The translations under genes and the position numbers were made by a program. This document shows positions 7,456 through 15,851 of a stretch of DNA of 64,000 nucleotides, piece by piece. Positions within the stretch are counted from its first letter, which is position 1, and each line of letters starts with the position of its first letter. The notes under the pieces are model-generated. The model did not search any database. It was not told the DNA's origin and worked only from the letters and a program-made list of their open reading frames with translations. The stretch is from contig NZ_JABBPG010000002.1 in NCBI RefSeq assembly GCF_013140855.1, positions 434,001 through 498,000 of the forward strand. The letters are read 5' to 3'. The stretch is from Pseudoalteromonas caenipelagi (GTDB lineage: Bacteria > Pseudomonadota > Gammaproteobacteria > Enterobacterales > Alteromonadaceae).

Positions 7456-10140
7456 ATGAATACTCAAATGAAATTAAAAAAGATTGCTTTGGCAGTAAGT
7501 TCAGCGATGGTGGTTGGGGTATCAATGCCAAGCATCGCAGCAGAAGATCAGGCGATAGAGGAAGTGGTTGCCGTAGGTACGCGCTTACAAGGTAGTGCAG
7601 CAGCAGTCATTGAAGAGCGTAAGAACCAGGCATTTGTTGCGGACATTATGGGGGCAGAGCAACTATCGCGTACTGGTGATAGCGACGCGGCTTCGGCACT
7701 GCGCCGTGTAACAGGTTTAACACTTGTTGACGGAAAATTTGTTTATGTACGTGGTCTTGGTGAGCGTTATTCCAGTGCGCGACTCAATGGTGCTTCTGTG
7801 CCAAGCCCTGATTTAACACGTAACGTAGTACCGCTGGATATTTTCCCTTCAAGTATCATAGAAAGCTTAGCCGTACAAAAAGCATACTCTCCCTCAATGC
7901 CGGCAGCCTTTGGTGGTGGTAATATCGACATTCGTACTAAATCAGTACCTAGCGAATTTACCGCAGGTATTGAAGTTGGTGTGGGAATGAACTCCAATTC
8001 AGATGAAGGGTATACATATAATCGCCCTGATTCGGGGCAACCAGATTCTCTGCATAGTGCTGTACTGCGATATAAAGGTGATTTTAGTTTGAGCTCTATC
8101 GTAGATAGAGATTTTATCGAAAGCACTGAAACACAAACTAGAGCTGAACAAGCGGCGCAAATAAACAAATCTCTTATTCTTGCTTTACCAAGAGATTTAA
8201 AGGTCACCAAAGAGTCACTTGATCCGAACTATGATATTAAAGCCAACATTGGCAATAGCTTCGATGAAGATTACCTCGGCGGGACAATTGGCTTTATGCT
8301 AGCAGGGTCTTATGATAAAGACTGGTCTTACTCAGAGCGAAAAACAGCGGTTACTGATGATGATCCAGCAGATGGCTGCACAACATCTCTAGTTACAACA
8401 GAAGATGCCAAGAACAACTGTTATATCACAGTCAAAGATTCAAAAGTGACCACCGAGAATGAGAGAATTAGCGGTGTATTCAACCTAGGCTATAAGCTTG
8501 ATCAGCACAGTGTTAGCTATTCAAAGATTTATCTTCAAGATAACGAAGACGAAGTAAATCTTTCAGTTTTACAAAGCCCTAATGGCAGTACGGTAAGAAC
8601 GATTGCTGGGACTGGCCAAGCACAGAGATCACATAGCTTTAATTATGAAGAACGCACGCTAGATGTTGACCAGTTTATTGGTCAACATACATTCCTTGAT
8701 TATTGGGGAATTGGTGCAGATTGGCAATATACTGAGTCAAAAGCTGAAACGCGAATACCCACCAATATTGATTATAAGTTTATCGATACATTTACTAATG
8801 GCGTGTATAACACATCAATCGTAACGGGCGATGACAACCGAGCGACTTATTCATTCACCGATATGGTTGACAACGTTAAGTCTTACGGTGGCAACATGAC
8901 GCTGCCATTGAGTTTCGACGGCGTGGAAGTAACCCTAAAAGCAGGTTATGACTTCTTAGACCGTGCACGCGTTTACAACACATCAAGCTTTGCTATCAAT
9001 AACGATACGGGGATACCGATTCCAATTAACAGCGAAGCAAATAATGTGTTAGGTTTGTCAACATATCTAACAGATACGTTCGTTAATGATAACGACTTTT
9101 TCTTATCATTTAATGAGCCAACAGCACCGAGTGCCGATGACTATACAGCGGCACAAAAAATCGATGCGGGTTACTTTGAATTTGATGTGTTCTTCAACAA
9201 TGCGTGGCGAGTGAGTGGTGGTCTGCGCTATGAAGATTTCAAACAAGTGACAATTGGTACGTCTAGCTTGATCTTTGACAAGATCACTCAGGGAATTTAT
9301 TACTCTGAAGAGAGAATCAAAGAAGGTACGGTTAATCAAGACGATGTATTTAGTTCATTGGCGTTGACTTACTTAGCTCAGGACAACTATCAAGTTCGCT
9401 TTAGTTATGGTGAAACAACTGTTCGTCCAGATTTACGTGAACTCGTATCTGTAGCTTATTATGACCCCTTAACTGACATTAAAACATTTGGTACACCAGG
9501 CCTTAAAAGTAGTGATTTGAAAAACTACGATGCGCGCTTTGAGTACTATATGGACAACGGCGATAACTTCTCTGTTGGTGCATTTTACAAAGACATAACT
9601 AATCCAATAGAAACTGTTTTGCGAGTTGGTGATGAGGACTATAGCGCGTCGTTTGTAAATGGTATTGATGGTGAAGTGTATGGCGTAGAAGCCGAATGGT
9701 TGCACGATTTATCGTATGCAATGAGCGGCGTGTTTACTTCAGGTAATATCACCTTAAGTGATTCTGAAGTATCAATCGATCCAGCTTTTGCAGGTAACTT
9801 GACGAACCCAACTAAGCGTATGACCGGTCATTCTAAATACGTAGTTAACCTACAAATGGGCTTCGATTCTGCTGATGGTCAGCACAGTGGGTCATTGGTA
9901 TACAACGTGTTTGGTGAGCGTATTTTGGCGTCAGGTATAGGCGGTCGTCAAGATGCATTTGAGCAACCGTTCCATTCACTTGATTTGGTATATACATGGT
10001 ACCCAGACTTTAACTCTAAGGTTAAATTCAAAGTGAAAAACTTGCTAAATGAAGACCAAGAAGTAACACAGTCGGATCTTATTGTTAGGCAAAAAGAAGT
10101 TGGTACAACCGTAAGCGTAAACTACAGCTACGAATTTTAA
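7456..10140 (+). CDS. TonB-dependent outer-membrane receptor
   Basis: The 894-aa protein has a signal peptide (cleaved near PSIAAED) and a TonB-box-like EEVVAVGTR. A plug domain follows with ASALRRVTGLTLVDGKFVYVRGLGERYSS and FGGGNIDIRTKSVP, then a 22-strand barrel ending in VNYSYEF with terminal Phe. The family imports large or scarce substrates across the outer membrane using TonB energy. The plug wording (VRGLGERYSSARLNG) is that of the larger Alteromonadales receptors rather than classical siderophore receptors, but the substrate cannot be read. I choose ATG 7456, with GGCAGGA before it, over TTG 7441. It follows the lipoprotein gene and probably works with the TonB2 operon upstream. Confidence 0.93.
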   Translation: MNTQMKLKKIALAVSSAMVVGVSMPSIAAEDQAIEEVVAVGTRLQGSAAAVIEERKNQAFVADIMGAEQLSRTGDSDAASALRRVTGLTLVDGKFVYVRGLGERYSSARLNGASVPSPDLTRNVVPLDIFPSSIIESLAVQKAYSPSMPAAFGGGNIDIRTKSVPSEFTAGIEVGVGMNSNSDEGYTYNRPDSGQPDSLHSAVLRYKGDFSLSSIVDRDFIESTETQTRAEQAAQINKSLILALPRDLKVTKESLDPNYDIKANIGNSFDEDYLGGTIGFMLAGSYDKDWSYSERKTAVTDDDPADGCTTSLVTTEDAKNNCYITVKDSKVTTENERISGVFNLGYKLDQHSVSYSKIYLQDNEDEVNLSVLQSPNGSTVRTIAGTGQAQRSHSFNYEERTLDVDQFIGQHTFLDYWGIGADWQYTESKAETRIPTNIDYKFIDTFTNGVYNTSIVTGDDNRATYSFTDMVDNVKSYGGNMTLPLSFDGVEVTLKAGYDFLDRARVYNTSSFAINNDTGIPIPINSEANNVLGLSTYLTDTFVNDNDFFLSFNEPTAPSADDYTAAQKIDAGYFEFDVFFNNAWRVSGGLRYEDFKQVTIGTSSLIFDKITQGIYYSEERIKEGTVNQDDVFSSLALTYLAQDNYQVRFSYGETTVRPDLRELVSVAYYDPLTDIKTFGTPGLKSSDLKNYDARFEYYMDNGDNFSVGAFYKDITNPIETVLRVGDEDYSASFVNGIDGEVYGVEAEWLHDLSYAMSGVFTSGNITLSDSEVSIDPAFAGNLTNPTKRMTGHSKYVVNLQMGFDSADGQHSGSLVYNVFGERILASGIGGRQDAFEQPFHSLDLVYTWYPDFNSKVKFKVKNLLNEDQEVTQSDLIVRQKEVGTTVSVNYSYEF

Positions 10141-10178
10141 GTACTAAGCAAAAATTGCTAATACCAACTAAAGTACTA

Positions 10179-10207
10179 AGCCAAGGTGATAACCTTGGCT
10201 TTTTTTT
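10179..10207 (+). terminator. Terminator of the receptor gene
   Basis: AGCCAAGGT (10179-10187) pairs perfectly with ACCTTGGCT (10192-10200) over a four-base loop and is followed by seven T. It lies 39 bp after the receptor stop. Confidence 0.93.
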
Positions 10208-10333
10208 ACCTCATAAAAAATAATTAGATTTGATTGCGAAAATATGACATGTAACGTAGAATATACGCTATCAGTTAAGTGAACCTGTACTGAACAAGAT
10301 AATTTAAGTATAAAGCTCAGCACGTTAATAAAT

Positions 10334-10380
10334 TTGTCATCTTTATGCTTTAAAGTGCACCCCATCTTAAAGGTTATAAT
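10334..10380 (+). promoter_or_regulatory. Shared TonB-locus motif, copy 3, with a -10 box
   Basis: TTGTCAT (10334-10340) and TTAAAGTGCACCCCA (10350-10364) repeat the motif found before the DUF3450 and lipoprotein genes. A perfect TATAAT stands at 10375-10380, just before the hairpin series of the small-RNA candidate. It therefore looks like the promoter of that RNA. Confidence 0.45.
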
Positions 10381-10386
10381 TAATAA

Positions 10387-10488
10387 TTATAAAAGAACCT
10401 CGAACCGAGTTCTGAATTGATGTCGTGAACATCAGATTAGGACAACCTTTACATGTTGTATCCAAACCCCGCTTTGCGGGGTTTTTTA
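10387..10488 (+). ncRNA. Candidate small RNA, about 100 nt
   Basis: Right after a TATAAT box, four potential hairpins follow in a row: a bulged GAAC-TCG stem near 10395-10412, GATGT/ACATC near 10420-10434, ACAAC/GTTGT (10442-10459), and a strong AACCCCGC/GCGGGG terminator (10465-10481) with six T. No coding frame with a ribosome site fits. This is the usual look of a trans-acting small RNA with its own terminator. I do not recognise the family. It shares an upstream motif with the TonB2 and lipoprotein promoters, which suggests co-regulation. The ends are estimates. Confidence 0.5.
10465..10487 (+). terminator. Terminator of the small-RNA candidate
   Basis: AACCCCGC (10465-10472), a TTT loop and GCGGGGTT (10476-10483) are followed by T residues to 10487. 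The stem is very stable. It closes the candidate small RNA rather than any protein gene, because no reading frame precedes it. Confidence 0.85.
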
Positions 10489-10551
10489 TTTGCGTAAGCA
10501 ATCTTAACTTTATGATAATAATAATTATATTTTGTTATTAGCGTTATTAAG

Positions 10552-10665
10552 TTAACAAGGCGCTGGGTTTGCTTTTAAACTTTCAAGTGCTCGATATTCG
10601 GTTAATCGGCCTAAGTTTTGCGCCATACGCTGTCGCTCTTGTAATGAATTAGTCTTACCCAGTTT
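10552..10665 (-). pseudogene. Possible remnant of a gene 3' end
   Basis: Reading leftward from 10665 to 10552, 37 codons stay open with protein-like content (ERQRMAQNLGRLTEYRALES) and end in TAA. A TAG stands directly before this stretch. The only ATG (10626) would give a 24-aa peptide without a good ribosome site. It may be the decayed C terminus of a lost gene, or chance. The rest of 10489-10811 shows only A+T-rich DNA and the asd ribosome site. Confidence 0.2.
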
Positions 10666-10811
10666 CTAACCTATCCTATGTAGCCTACAAAACGTCACTA
10701 ACTTCGAGTAAATAATATTTAATTTTGGCTAGTCGAAGTCTTTCATATTTGTTATTTTGGACGTCTAGACTCACGCAATGTCTATTAATTTTAAATGAAG
10801 GTAAAAATAAC

Positions 10812-11921
10812 ATGAATAAAGTAGGACTCGTTGGTTGGCGTGGTATGGTTGGTTCAGTGCTTATGCACAGAATGATGGAAGAGAATGATTTTGCACATAT
10901 TGATGCGCACTTTTTTACTACCTCACAAACTGGGCTTTTAGGTCCCGATTTTGCAGGTACTGCCAAACCTCTACAAAATGCTAACGACGTAAAAGCCTTG
11001 TCGGAAATGGATATTATCATTTCATGCCAAGGTGGTGACTACACCAAGTCAGTTTATCCTGCATTGCGTGAATCTGGATGGGAAGGGTATTGGATTGATG
11101 CTGCATCAGCACTGCGTATGTCATCTGACAGTATCATCGTACTAGACCCAGTAAACAGTGACGTAATAAAGCAAGGTTTAGAACAAGGCGTGAAAACCTT
11201 TGTTGGCGGAAACTGTACAGTGTCTTTAATGTTGTTAGCGCTTGGTGGTCTATTTGAAAAAGACTTAGTTGAATGGGTAAGCCCCATGACATATCAAGCC
11301 GCATCGGGTGCTGGCGCACGTAATATGCGCGAATTAATTACACAAATGGGCGATATTCATGCATCAGTCGCCGAGTTATTGAACGACCCTGGTTCTGCTA
11401 TTTTAGAAATCGATAAACTAGTCGCGGATAAAATTAAGTCAGATGATTTGCCTACAGATCAGTTTGGCGTGCCATTAGCTGGCAGTTTAATTCCTTGGAT
11501 TGATGTTCCTATGGAGTCTGGACAGTCAAAAGAGGAGTGGAAGGCGCAAGTTGAGGCTAATAAAATTTTAGGCTCTTCTAAATCTCCGATCCCTATTGAT
11601 GGCTTATGTGTACGAATTGGTGCGATGCGTTGCCACTCGCAAGCAATGACCATCAAACTGAGAAAAGATTTACCTGTCGATGAAATCGAACGTATTTTGG
11701 CCTCTCATAATGACTGGGTTAAAGTTATTCCAAATGATCGCGATATGACTGCACAGCAACTTACACCAGTAAATGTAACGGGAACTCTTGATATTCCTGT
11801 TGGTCGTATTAGAAAACTCAGTATGGGTCCTGAATATATCAGTGCGTTTACAGTAGGGGACCAACTGCTTTGGGGCGCGGCAGAGCCGCTACGCCGCATG
11901 TTGCGAATTATCTTAGACTGA
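10812..11921 (+). CDS. asd: Aspartate-semialdehyde dehydrogenase
   Basis: The 369-aa enzyme reduces aspartyl phosphate to aspartate semialdehyde, the branch point to lysine, diaminopimelate, threonine and methionine. It shows the NADP-binding start [14 protein letters not shown], the catalytic Cys in [12 protein letters not shown], and the substrate-binding regions around [15 protein letters not shown] and [17 protein letters not shown]. These match the gammaproteobacterial Asd type in length and motifs. ATG 10812 is preceded by GAAGG; the frame is open further upstream but without family sequence. It is a single gene with its own terminator. No lysine riboswitch could be recognised upstream. 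Confidence 0.97.
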   Translation: MNKVGLVGWRGMVGSVLMHRMMEENDFAHIDAHFFTTSQTGLLGPDFAGTAKPLQNANDVKALSEMDIIISCQGGDYTKSVYPALRESGWEGYWIDAASALRMSSDSIIVLDPVNSDVIKQGLEQGVKTFVGGNCTVSLMLLALGGLFEKDLVEWVSPMTYQAASGAGARNMRELITQMGDIHASVAELLNDPGSAILEIDKLVADKIKSDDLPTDQFGVPLAGSLIPWIDVPMESGQSKEEWKAQVEANKILGSSKSPIPIDGLCVRIGAMRCHSQAMTIKLRKDLPVDEIERILASHNDWVKVIPNDRDMTAQQLTPVNVTGTLDIPVGRIRKLSMGPEYISAFTVGDQLLWGAAEPLRRMLRIILD

Positions 11922-11932
11922 ACATAAAAAAT

Positions 11933-11957
11933 AAAAGGCGCATTAAGCGCCTTTTAT
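11933..11957. terminator. Bidirectional terminator between asd and the DUF4240 gene
   Basis: AAAAGGCGC (11933-11941) pairs with GCGCCTTTT (11947-11955). It has T on the asd side and A on the other, so it can stop transcription from both converging genes. Its right edge touches the stop of the leftward gene. Confidence 0.85.
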
Positions 11958-12460
11958 TTTTGCTGCCAATATTTGCTAAATAATTTTGGAAATTGTTCCT
12001 TCAGTAACTTAGGCTTATTTTTGAACTTTTTGCCTTGCGGCTGAAAGTTGACAACGTTGTGGTAGGGGAGCTCTTCTCCCGTAACATCTTCATATAGTAA
12101 ACCTGCAACCAAGTCGAGCTCGTCACAGTAGGGGGCTGGTAGGTCATCAATCATCGGCACATGTTCATAATCGGCTAATCTATCTGGGTTACTCAATATT
12201 TGTGCTAATATTTCATCCCCTTGTAATATTAACCAATTACAAAAATCCAAGAAGTCATACTCGCTATTACAACCACACATGACATAGGCAAATGCCCAAT
12301 TATCCCAATGCCATAATTTACGTAGTTGTTGGGTATAAAGCTCGTCAAATTCAGCTATCTCATGCTTATCTAGCGTAGATAGGGATGTTCTCAATGCTAG
12401 GTTTACATCATCTTGGCTTCGCACTGTAGAAATGATTTGCCAGAAAGTATCAATGTTCAT
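11954..12460 (-). CDS. DUF4240-like protein of unknown function
   Basis: The 168-aa product begins MNIDTFWQIISTVRS and has the pattern IAEFDELYTQQLRKLWHW with an acidic, Trp-rich middle, which resembles the DUF4240 family of small cytoplasmic proteins. No signal peptide or membrane segment is present. Acidic DUF4240 proteins often occur as immunity-like or orphan genes, but no function is established. It lies convergent with asd and divergent from the methyltransferase gene, sharing a 122-bp upstream gap with the latter. Confidence 0.65.
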   Translation of the reverse strand: MNIDTFWQIISTVRSQDDVNLALRTSLSTLDKHEIAEFDELYTQQLRKLWHWDNWAFAYVMCGCNSEYDFLDFCNWLILQGDEILAQILSNPDRLADYEHVPMIDDLPAPYCDELDLVAGLLYEDVTGEELPYHNVVNFQPQGKKFKNKPKLLKEQFPKLFSKYWQQK

Positions 12461-12582
12461 CTATAAAACTTTTCATTTTTAATAAGGCGAGATCTTACCA
12501 TAGCTTGTAAAACAAGCGCACCTCTATAGACGTAATGCCGTTATTGTTGTAGATTCCCGTGGCATTTATAAAAGAGTGAAAA

Positions 12583-13110
12583 ATGATGTTTGATAGTGGA
12601 TTTGCCTGTATTGGATTAACTAACCCTAAAAGCCCAAGTAATGTCGGTGCAGTAATGAGAGCAGCGGGGTGTTATGGTGTCAATTCTGTGTTTTATACAG
12701 GTAAGCGATTTGAAAATGCGAGAAAATTCACTACCGACACTAAAAAGGTCTATCAAAATATACCTCTTATAGGTGCAAAGTCTTTAGGAGACGTTATACC
12801 ATTAGGCGCTACACCTGTAGCGATAGAGCTAATAGAGGGCGCAAAACCACTTACCGAATATGTGCATCCTAAAAGTGCATTCTATTTGTTTGGACCAGAA
12901 GACGGCTCCCTTGATAAGGAGACTCTGAAGCTGTGCCAAGATGTTATTTATGTACCTACTCAAGGCTGCATGAATCTAGCAGCTACGGTGAATGTTGTTC
13001 TTTACGATAGGCTGCTGAAATCCGGCCTAACCTTTAACCATGATGAAATTATCCGTAATAGCAGAGACAATAACAATAATATCGTATTGACTGATTTATT
13101 GGCAAAATAG
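12583..13110 (+). CDS. TrmH/SpoU-family RNA methyltransferase
   Basis: The 175-aa SPOUT-fold methyltransferase shows the three family motifs: NPKSPSNVGAVMRAAGCYG near the N terminus, FYLFGPEDGSL in the middle, and IYVPTQGCMNLAATVNVVLYDRL near the end, which builds the knotted S-adenosylmethionine site. Family members 2'-O-methylate ribose in tRNA or rRNA. The short form without an N-terminal RNA-binding domain is TrmL-like, but its wording differs from classical TrmL, so the target nucleotide is open. Starts at 12583 and 12586 are both possible. It is a single gene. Confidence 0.85.
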   Translation: MMFDSGFACIGLTNPKSPSNVGAVMRAAGCYGVNSVFYTGKRFENARKFTTDTKKVYQNIPLIGAKSLGDVIPLGATPVAIELIEGAKPLTEYVHPKSAFYLFGPEDGSLDKETLKLCQDVIYVPTQGCMNLAATVNVVLYDRLLKSGLTFNHDEIIRNSRDNNNNIVLTDLLAK

Positions 13111-13131
13111 CTTCTCTATTGCTGAGGTGAG

Positions 13132-14157
13132 TTACCAATTACAACTTAGTACCTTGTTAAACCAACTTTTATTTTCAAATTTTTTGGTCGCAATATGCGC
13201 TACAGTGGGGACATCGATACCAATGAGCGATGCTAAGTGAATTTTTATGAGCGTTTTAAGTTGGGGCCCCGCGAGCTTATCAAACTCACTAAGTAATTCT
13301 TTACTCTGCTTTTCAGTCAGTTTAATGCCCTGCGCATATTGATACGCAGAATAGATCCAAAACAAATAGGCTTTTTTAGACTCGTCAGGGTATTCGTTAG
13401 AAAGCTCAGAAATATGTGGATGTAATCGTAAGAAATCAATATTTTTATTAAGCAAAACAAAAGTAAACAGCAAATTCATACCAGAGTTTATATGCCCAGA
13501 GTGATTGTTTGCTAATTGAAATGCCGACAATGCTTCTCGAAAGCGTGTTTCGGCTTCTTTTATATTGCCTTGGTCCATTGCAATAGTCCCAAGGTTGTTT
13601 TTAATTGTTGCCATAGCCCGCACGTCATCAAGTCTCATAGCAATGTTGCCTGCCTCTATATAAATAGACTTAGCAAGAGCATAGTCTTTTTTATATCTGG
13701 CGACGATAGCACTACTTATCAGTAAGGAAACCCGTTGGCTCGACTTATCTGCATGTTTTAAAGCGCATGAAAAAACATGCTGCGCGGCGTCAAAATAGTT
13801 AGTCTTTCTCAGCCAGATACCCGTACCACTCAATATTGTCACTATTTTGTTGGCAAAAGCAGGTTTATCGTCCAATTTAAACAAGGTCTCCAATATAGGA
13901 TCGATGTCATCAAGATAGTTTAATGTCAGTGAAGTTCGTAATTTCAATATGTAGAATGCGACTTGCTGCTCATCAGGTAGCTTTTCAACGTGAGGAATTT
14001 TATTGAGGATAGCTAAAGATTGTTCGGGATCTGAACGCATAAAATACTGTGCACGAGAGATTTCATATTCAGCATCTGAATTAGATGACGCCATACTCAA
14101 TGTACTCATTATCATACAACAGTAGAAAACCAATAACGAAGCAGCTTTGTACAACAA
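13132..14157 (-). CDS. Secreted TPR-type protein of unknown function
   Basis: The 341-aa product has an N-terminal signal peptide (LLVFYCCMIMSTLSMASS) followed by repeated helical pairs of the tetratricopeptide kind, clearest at ATIKNNLGTIAMDQGNIKEAETRFREALSAF. Such N-terminal TPR regions often precede membrane-bound GGDEF or kinase domains in Alteromonadales, but here the protein stops after about ten helical repeats with no output domain. It may be a complete periplasmic adaptor or a shortened sensor. It is convergent with the methyltransferase gene, and its upstream region runs to the prophage left end. Confidence 0.65.
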   Translation of the reverse strand: MLYKAASLLVFYCCMIMSTLSMASSNSDAEYEISRAQYFMRSDPEQSLAILNKIPHVEKLPDEQQVAFYILKLRTSLTLNYLDDIDPILETLFKLDDKPAFANKIVTILSGTGIWLRKTNYFDAAQHVFSCALKHADKSSQRVSLLISSAIVARYKKDYALAKSIYIEAGNIAMRLDDVRAMATIKNNLGTIAMDQGNIKEAETRFREALSAFQLANNHSGHINSGMNLLFTFVLLNKNIDFLRLHPHISELSNEYPDESKKAYLFWIYSAYQYAQGIKLTEKQSKELLSEFDKLAGPQLKTLIKIHLASLIGIDVPTVAHIATKKFENKSWFNKVLSCNW

Positions 14158-14229
14158 GAAACATCCATAGGCAGATTCTGAATAATGATAATTATAGGAT
14201 GTGCAATAATATGGTCAAGCTTAACGTTT

Positions 14230-14267
14230 CTTTAAAGTCCGATACTGTCTAGTATTGGACTTTAAAG
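14230..14267. repeat. 17-bp inverted repeat in host intergenic DNA
   Basis: The arm at 14230-14246 (starting CTTTAAAGTCC) is matched by its reverse complement at 14251-14267 with one G/A difference and a 4-bp spacer GTCT. No T run follows on either strand, so it is not a standard terminator. It could be an operator, or a small stem-loop element, in the region upstream of the leftward TPR gene. Nothing else is seen in 14158-14443. Confidence 0.7.
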
Positions 14268-14443
14268 TTACTGGGGTATTAAAATCGCGGTTGCTACACA
14301 TAAAGATATTCAACGGCCCATAATTTACGTTATGTTAAATTGTGTTGGGAGGCATAAATGCTTGTACTCATATGATGAGAACTCAAAATGACCTCTTGTT
14401 CTTAAATAAGCTTTACATTCTGTGATGTGGCTTTATATAGTGT

Positions 14444-14448
14444 GTAAC
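14444..14448. repeat. Target-site duplication GTAAC, left copy
   Basis: GTAAC directly precedes the prophage terminus TGTAAGGGG. The same five bases directly follow the other terminus at 57449-57453. Mu-like transposition duplicates five bases of target. Confidence 0.8.
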
Positions 14449-14707
14449 TGTAAGGGGTTGTTCATTTCTAGATTTGAGTGAGATTAGAATTTTAAGATTT
14501 GATTGCTTTGAAGCCCCTATTAACTAAGGACTTCGAATATCCTAGCCTTAAAAATCCTCAAAATCAAATTACGTTTGTTTTTAGACAAAACCTACCCATT
14601 TTGACTCATTCTGCGATCATTCCTGCTCATTTGACGTTAAGAATTAGATCGAAATTCGCCGTTTTAAATTGAGTTTAAATAGCCTTTAAACGCACATTAA
14701 ACACGGT
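14449..14707. other. Prophage left-end non-coding region
   Basis: The 259 bp between the terminus and the MuF stop codon hold no credible gene. They contain the end sequence, the TTTAGACAA word also found near the right end, and most of an array of five phased TTTAAA boxes. Transposase binding sites are expected here by analogy with Mu attL. Confidence 0.6.
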
Positions 14708-14712
14708 TTAAA
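14663..14712. repeat. Phased TTTAAA array 1 (left end)
   Basis: Five boxes TTTAAA, TTTAAA, TTTAAA, ATTAAA and TTTAAA start at 14663, 14674, 14685, 14696 and 14707, exactly 11 bp apart. They therefore lie on one face of the helix. Related arrays occur at four more places in the prophage. The last box overlaps the 3' end of the MuF gene. Confidence 0.75.
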
Positions 14713-15844
14713 TCTTTTGGATTGCTACCACACGATTAAAATCACCGTGTATTTGCACGGTGATGACCACACCGTTTAGTTCTAGCTTAACCACGCTTGT
14801 ATTGAACGATACATATGTACCAGCTTGAACAATGGTCATTAGCTCGGTTGCTTTTTCATAACCTAATACATTTATAGCGCTCATCATTGCGTGGTGTTCT
14901 ATGACGATTAACGTGCTTTTTGTTTTTGGAGACTTAGCTATGACTTTCTCGAATACATCGCTTTGCATATGGCCTAAAACAAACACGGTACCAGAATCTG
15001 TTTTGCTTAGGGCTTGTTTTGCAGCAGCCGTTGCCAATTGCTCTTTAAAATAGCTTTCGCCTTGGTTTATGATCTCGTTAAAAATGGGGGTTGCTACTTC
15101 TCGTAAATTCTTATCTAAGCGCCCTAACATTTCCCCCGTTGATTTGTCGGCACCTAACCATGCTTTGCCTGGGTTGTAATTCCAACCAAGGTCAATGCCT
15201 GGTAGCTTCTCTAATTCTTCGCCTGTTTCAGGGTCTGCAACTTTGAATGGTCTTAGCAATGGCTCGACTACGTGATCAGGTGTAACCGTTAGGCCCATAC
15301 GCTCGATATCTGCATCGCTTAAGCTCACTACTTTACAGCGGCACATCCAGCCATTTGGCGGATAATGTGAGTCCCAAAACTTATGATCCAACGGTAGTAA
15401 TATATAGTGCCACTGTTGGTGCTTTGGCCTTACTCGTTGATCACCTGCTGTTAAATACAGTAAATATGGCCTGCGGTGCTTTATACGTTCTTGCTGTTGC
15501 CAGCGGCCCGCTGCACGTGCTGTATTTTTATTGTTTTGATAGATAACTTGAGTGCGCCAACCTCGTTTACCATTGTACGACCACCCATGCTTTGCTACTA
15601 CTTCATCAAAGCGTTTTCTAAAAGACGTGAGCGTCTCGCCTTGTTCAATAGACGCTACCACTGACTTATATAAGTCATCTAAAAGCTGTGTTTTGGTTGC
15701 ACCTGCTACTGTAAACGCCCGAGCATGAATATGGCCCAGTAGATCCTTGTATGATTCTGTTGGGATTTGGATTTTTTGCTTTAGGTGTGAAATGGCCTCA
15801 TCAAACTTAGTGAGTCGGCCATACTGGGGAGAAAAACTAGGCAT
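14708..15844 (-). CDS. MuF-type phage head morphogenesis protein with possible toxin-like C terminus
   Basis: The 378-aa product has the Mu F/SPP1 gp7 minor-head domain in its first 220 residues, with TAGDQRVRPKHQQWHYILLP and the Cys pair in PPNGWMCRCKVVSLS. A C-terminal extension from about residue 235 ends GDFNRVVAIQKI and includes VFVLGHMQSDVFEKV and VIEHHAMMSAIN. It resembles the PBECR-type nuclease domains often fused to MuF proteins, which may be injected with the DNA. The toxin reading is inferred. It is the last gene of the leftward block, so the portal-to-MuF interval is interrupted by two unrelated genes (holin, DUF3164). Confidence 0.83.
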   Translation of the reverse strand: MPSFSPQYGRLTKFDEAISHLKQKIQIPTESYKDLLGHIHARAFTVAGATKTQLLDDLYKSVVASIEQGETLTSFRKRFDEVVAKHGWSYNGKRGWRTQVIYQNNKNTARAAGRWQQQERIKHRRPYLLYLTAGDQRVRPKHQQWHYILLPLDHKFWDSHYPPNGWMCRCKVVSLSDADIERMGLTVTPDHVVEPLLRPFKVADPETGEELEKLPGIDLGWNYNPGKAWLGADKSTGEMLGRLDKNLREVATPIFNEIINQGESYFKEQLATAAAKQALSKTDSGTVFVLGHMQSDVFEKVIAKSPKTKSTLIVIEHHAMMSAINVLGYEKATELMTIVQAGTYVSFNTSVVKLELNGVVITVQIHGDFNRVVAIQKI

Positions 15845-15851
15845 AAGCGCC

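Noticed and set aside
10500..10811. Possible lysine riboswitch before asd
   Set aside because: I could not find the conserved lysine-box pattern or a terminator or sequestering stem ahead of the start.
14158..14443. tRNA or attachment core at the prophage left side
   Set aside because: No tRNA-like cloverleaf is seen, and the element shows transposition-type 5-bp duplication rather than integrase-type att cores; no integrase gene is present.
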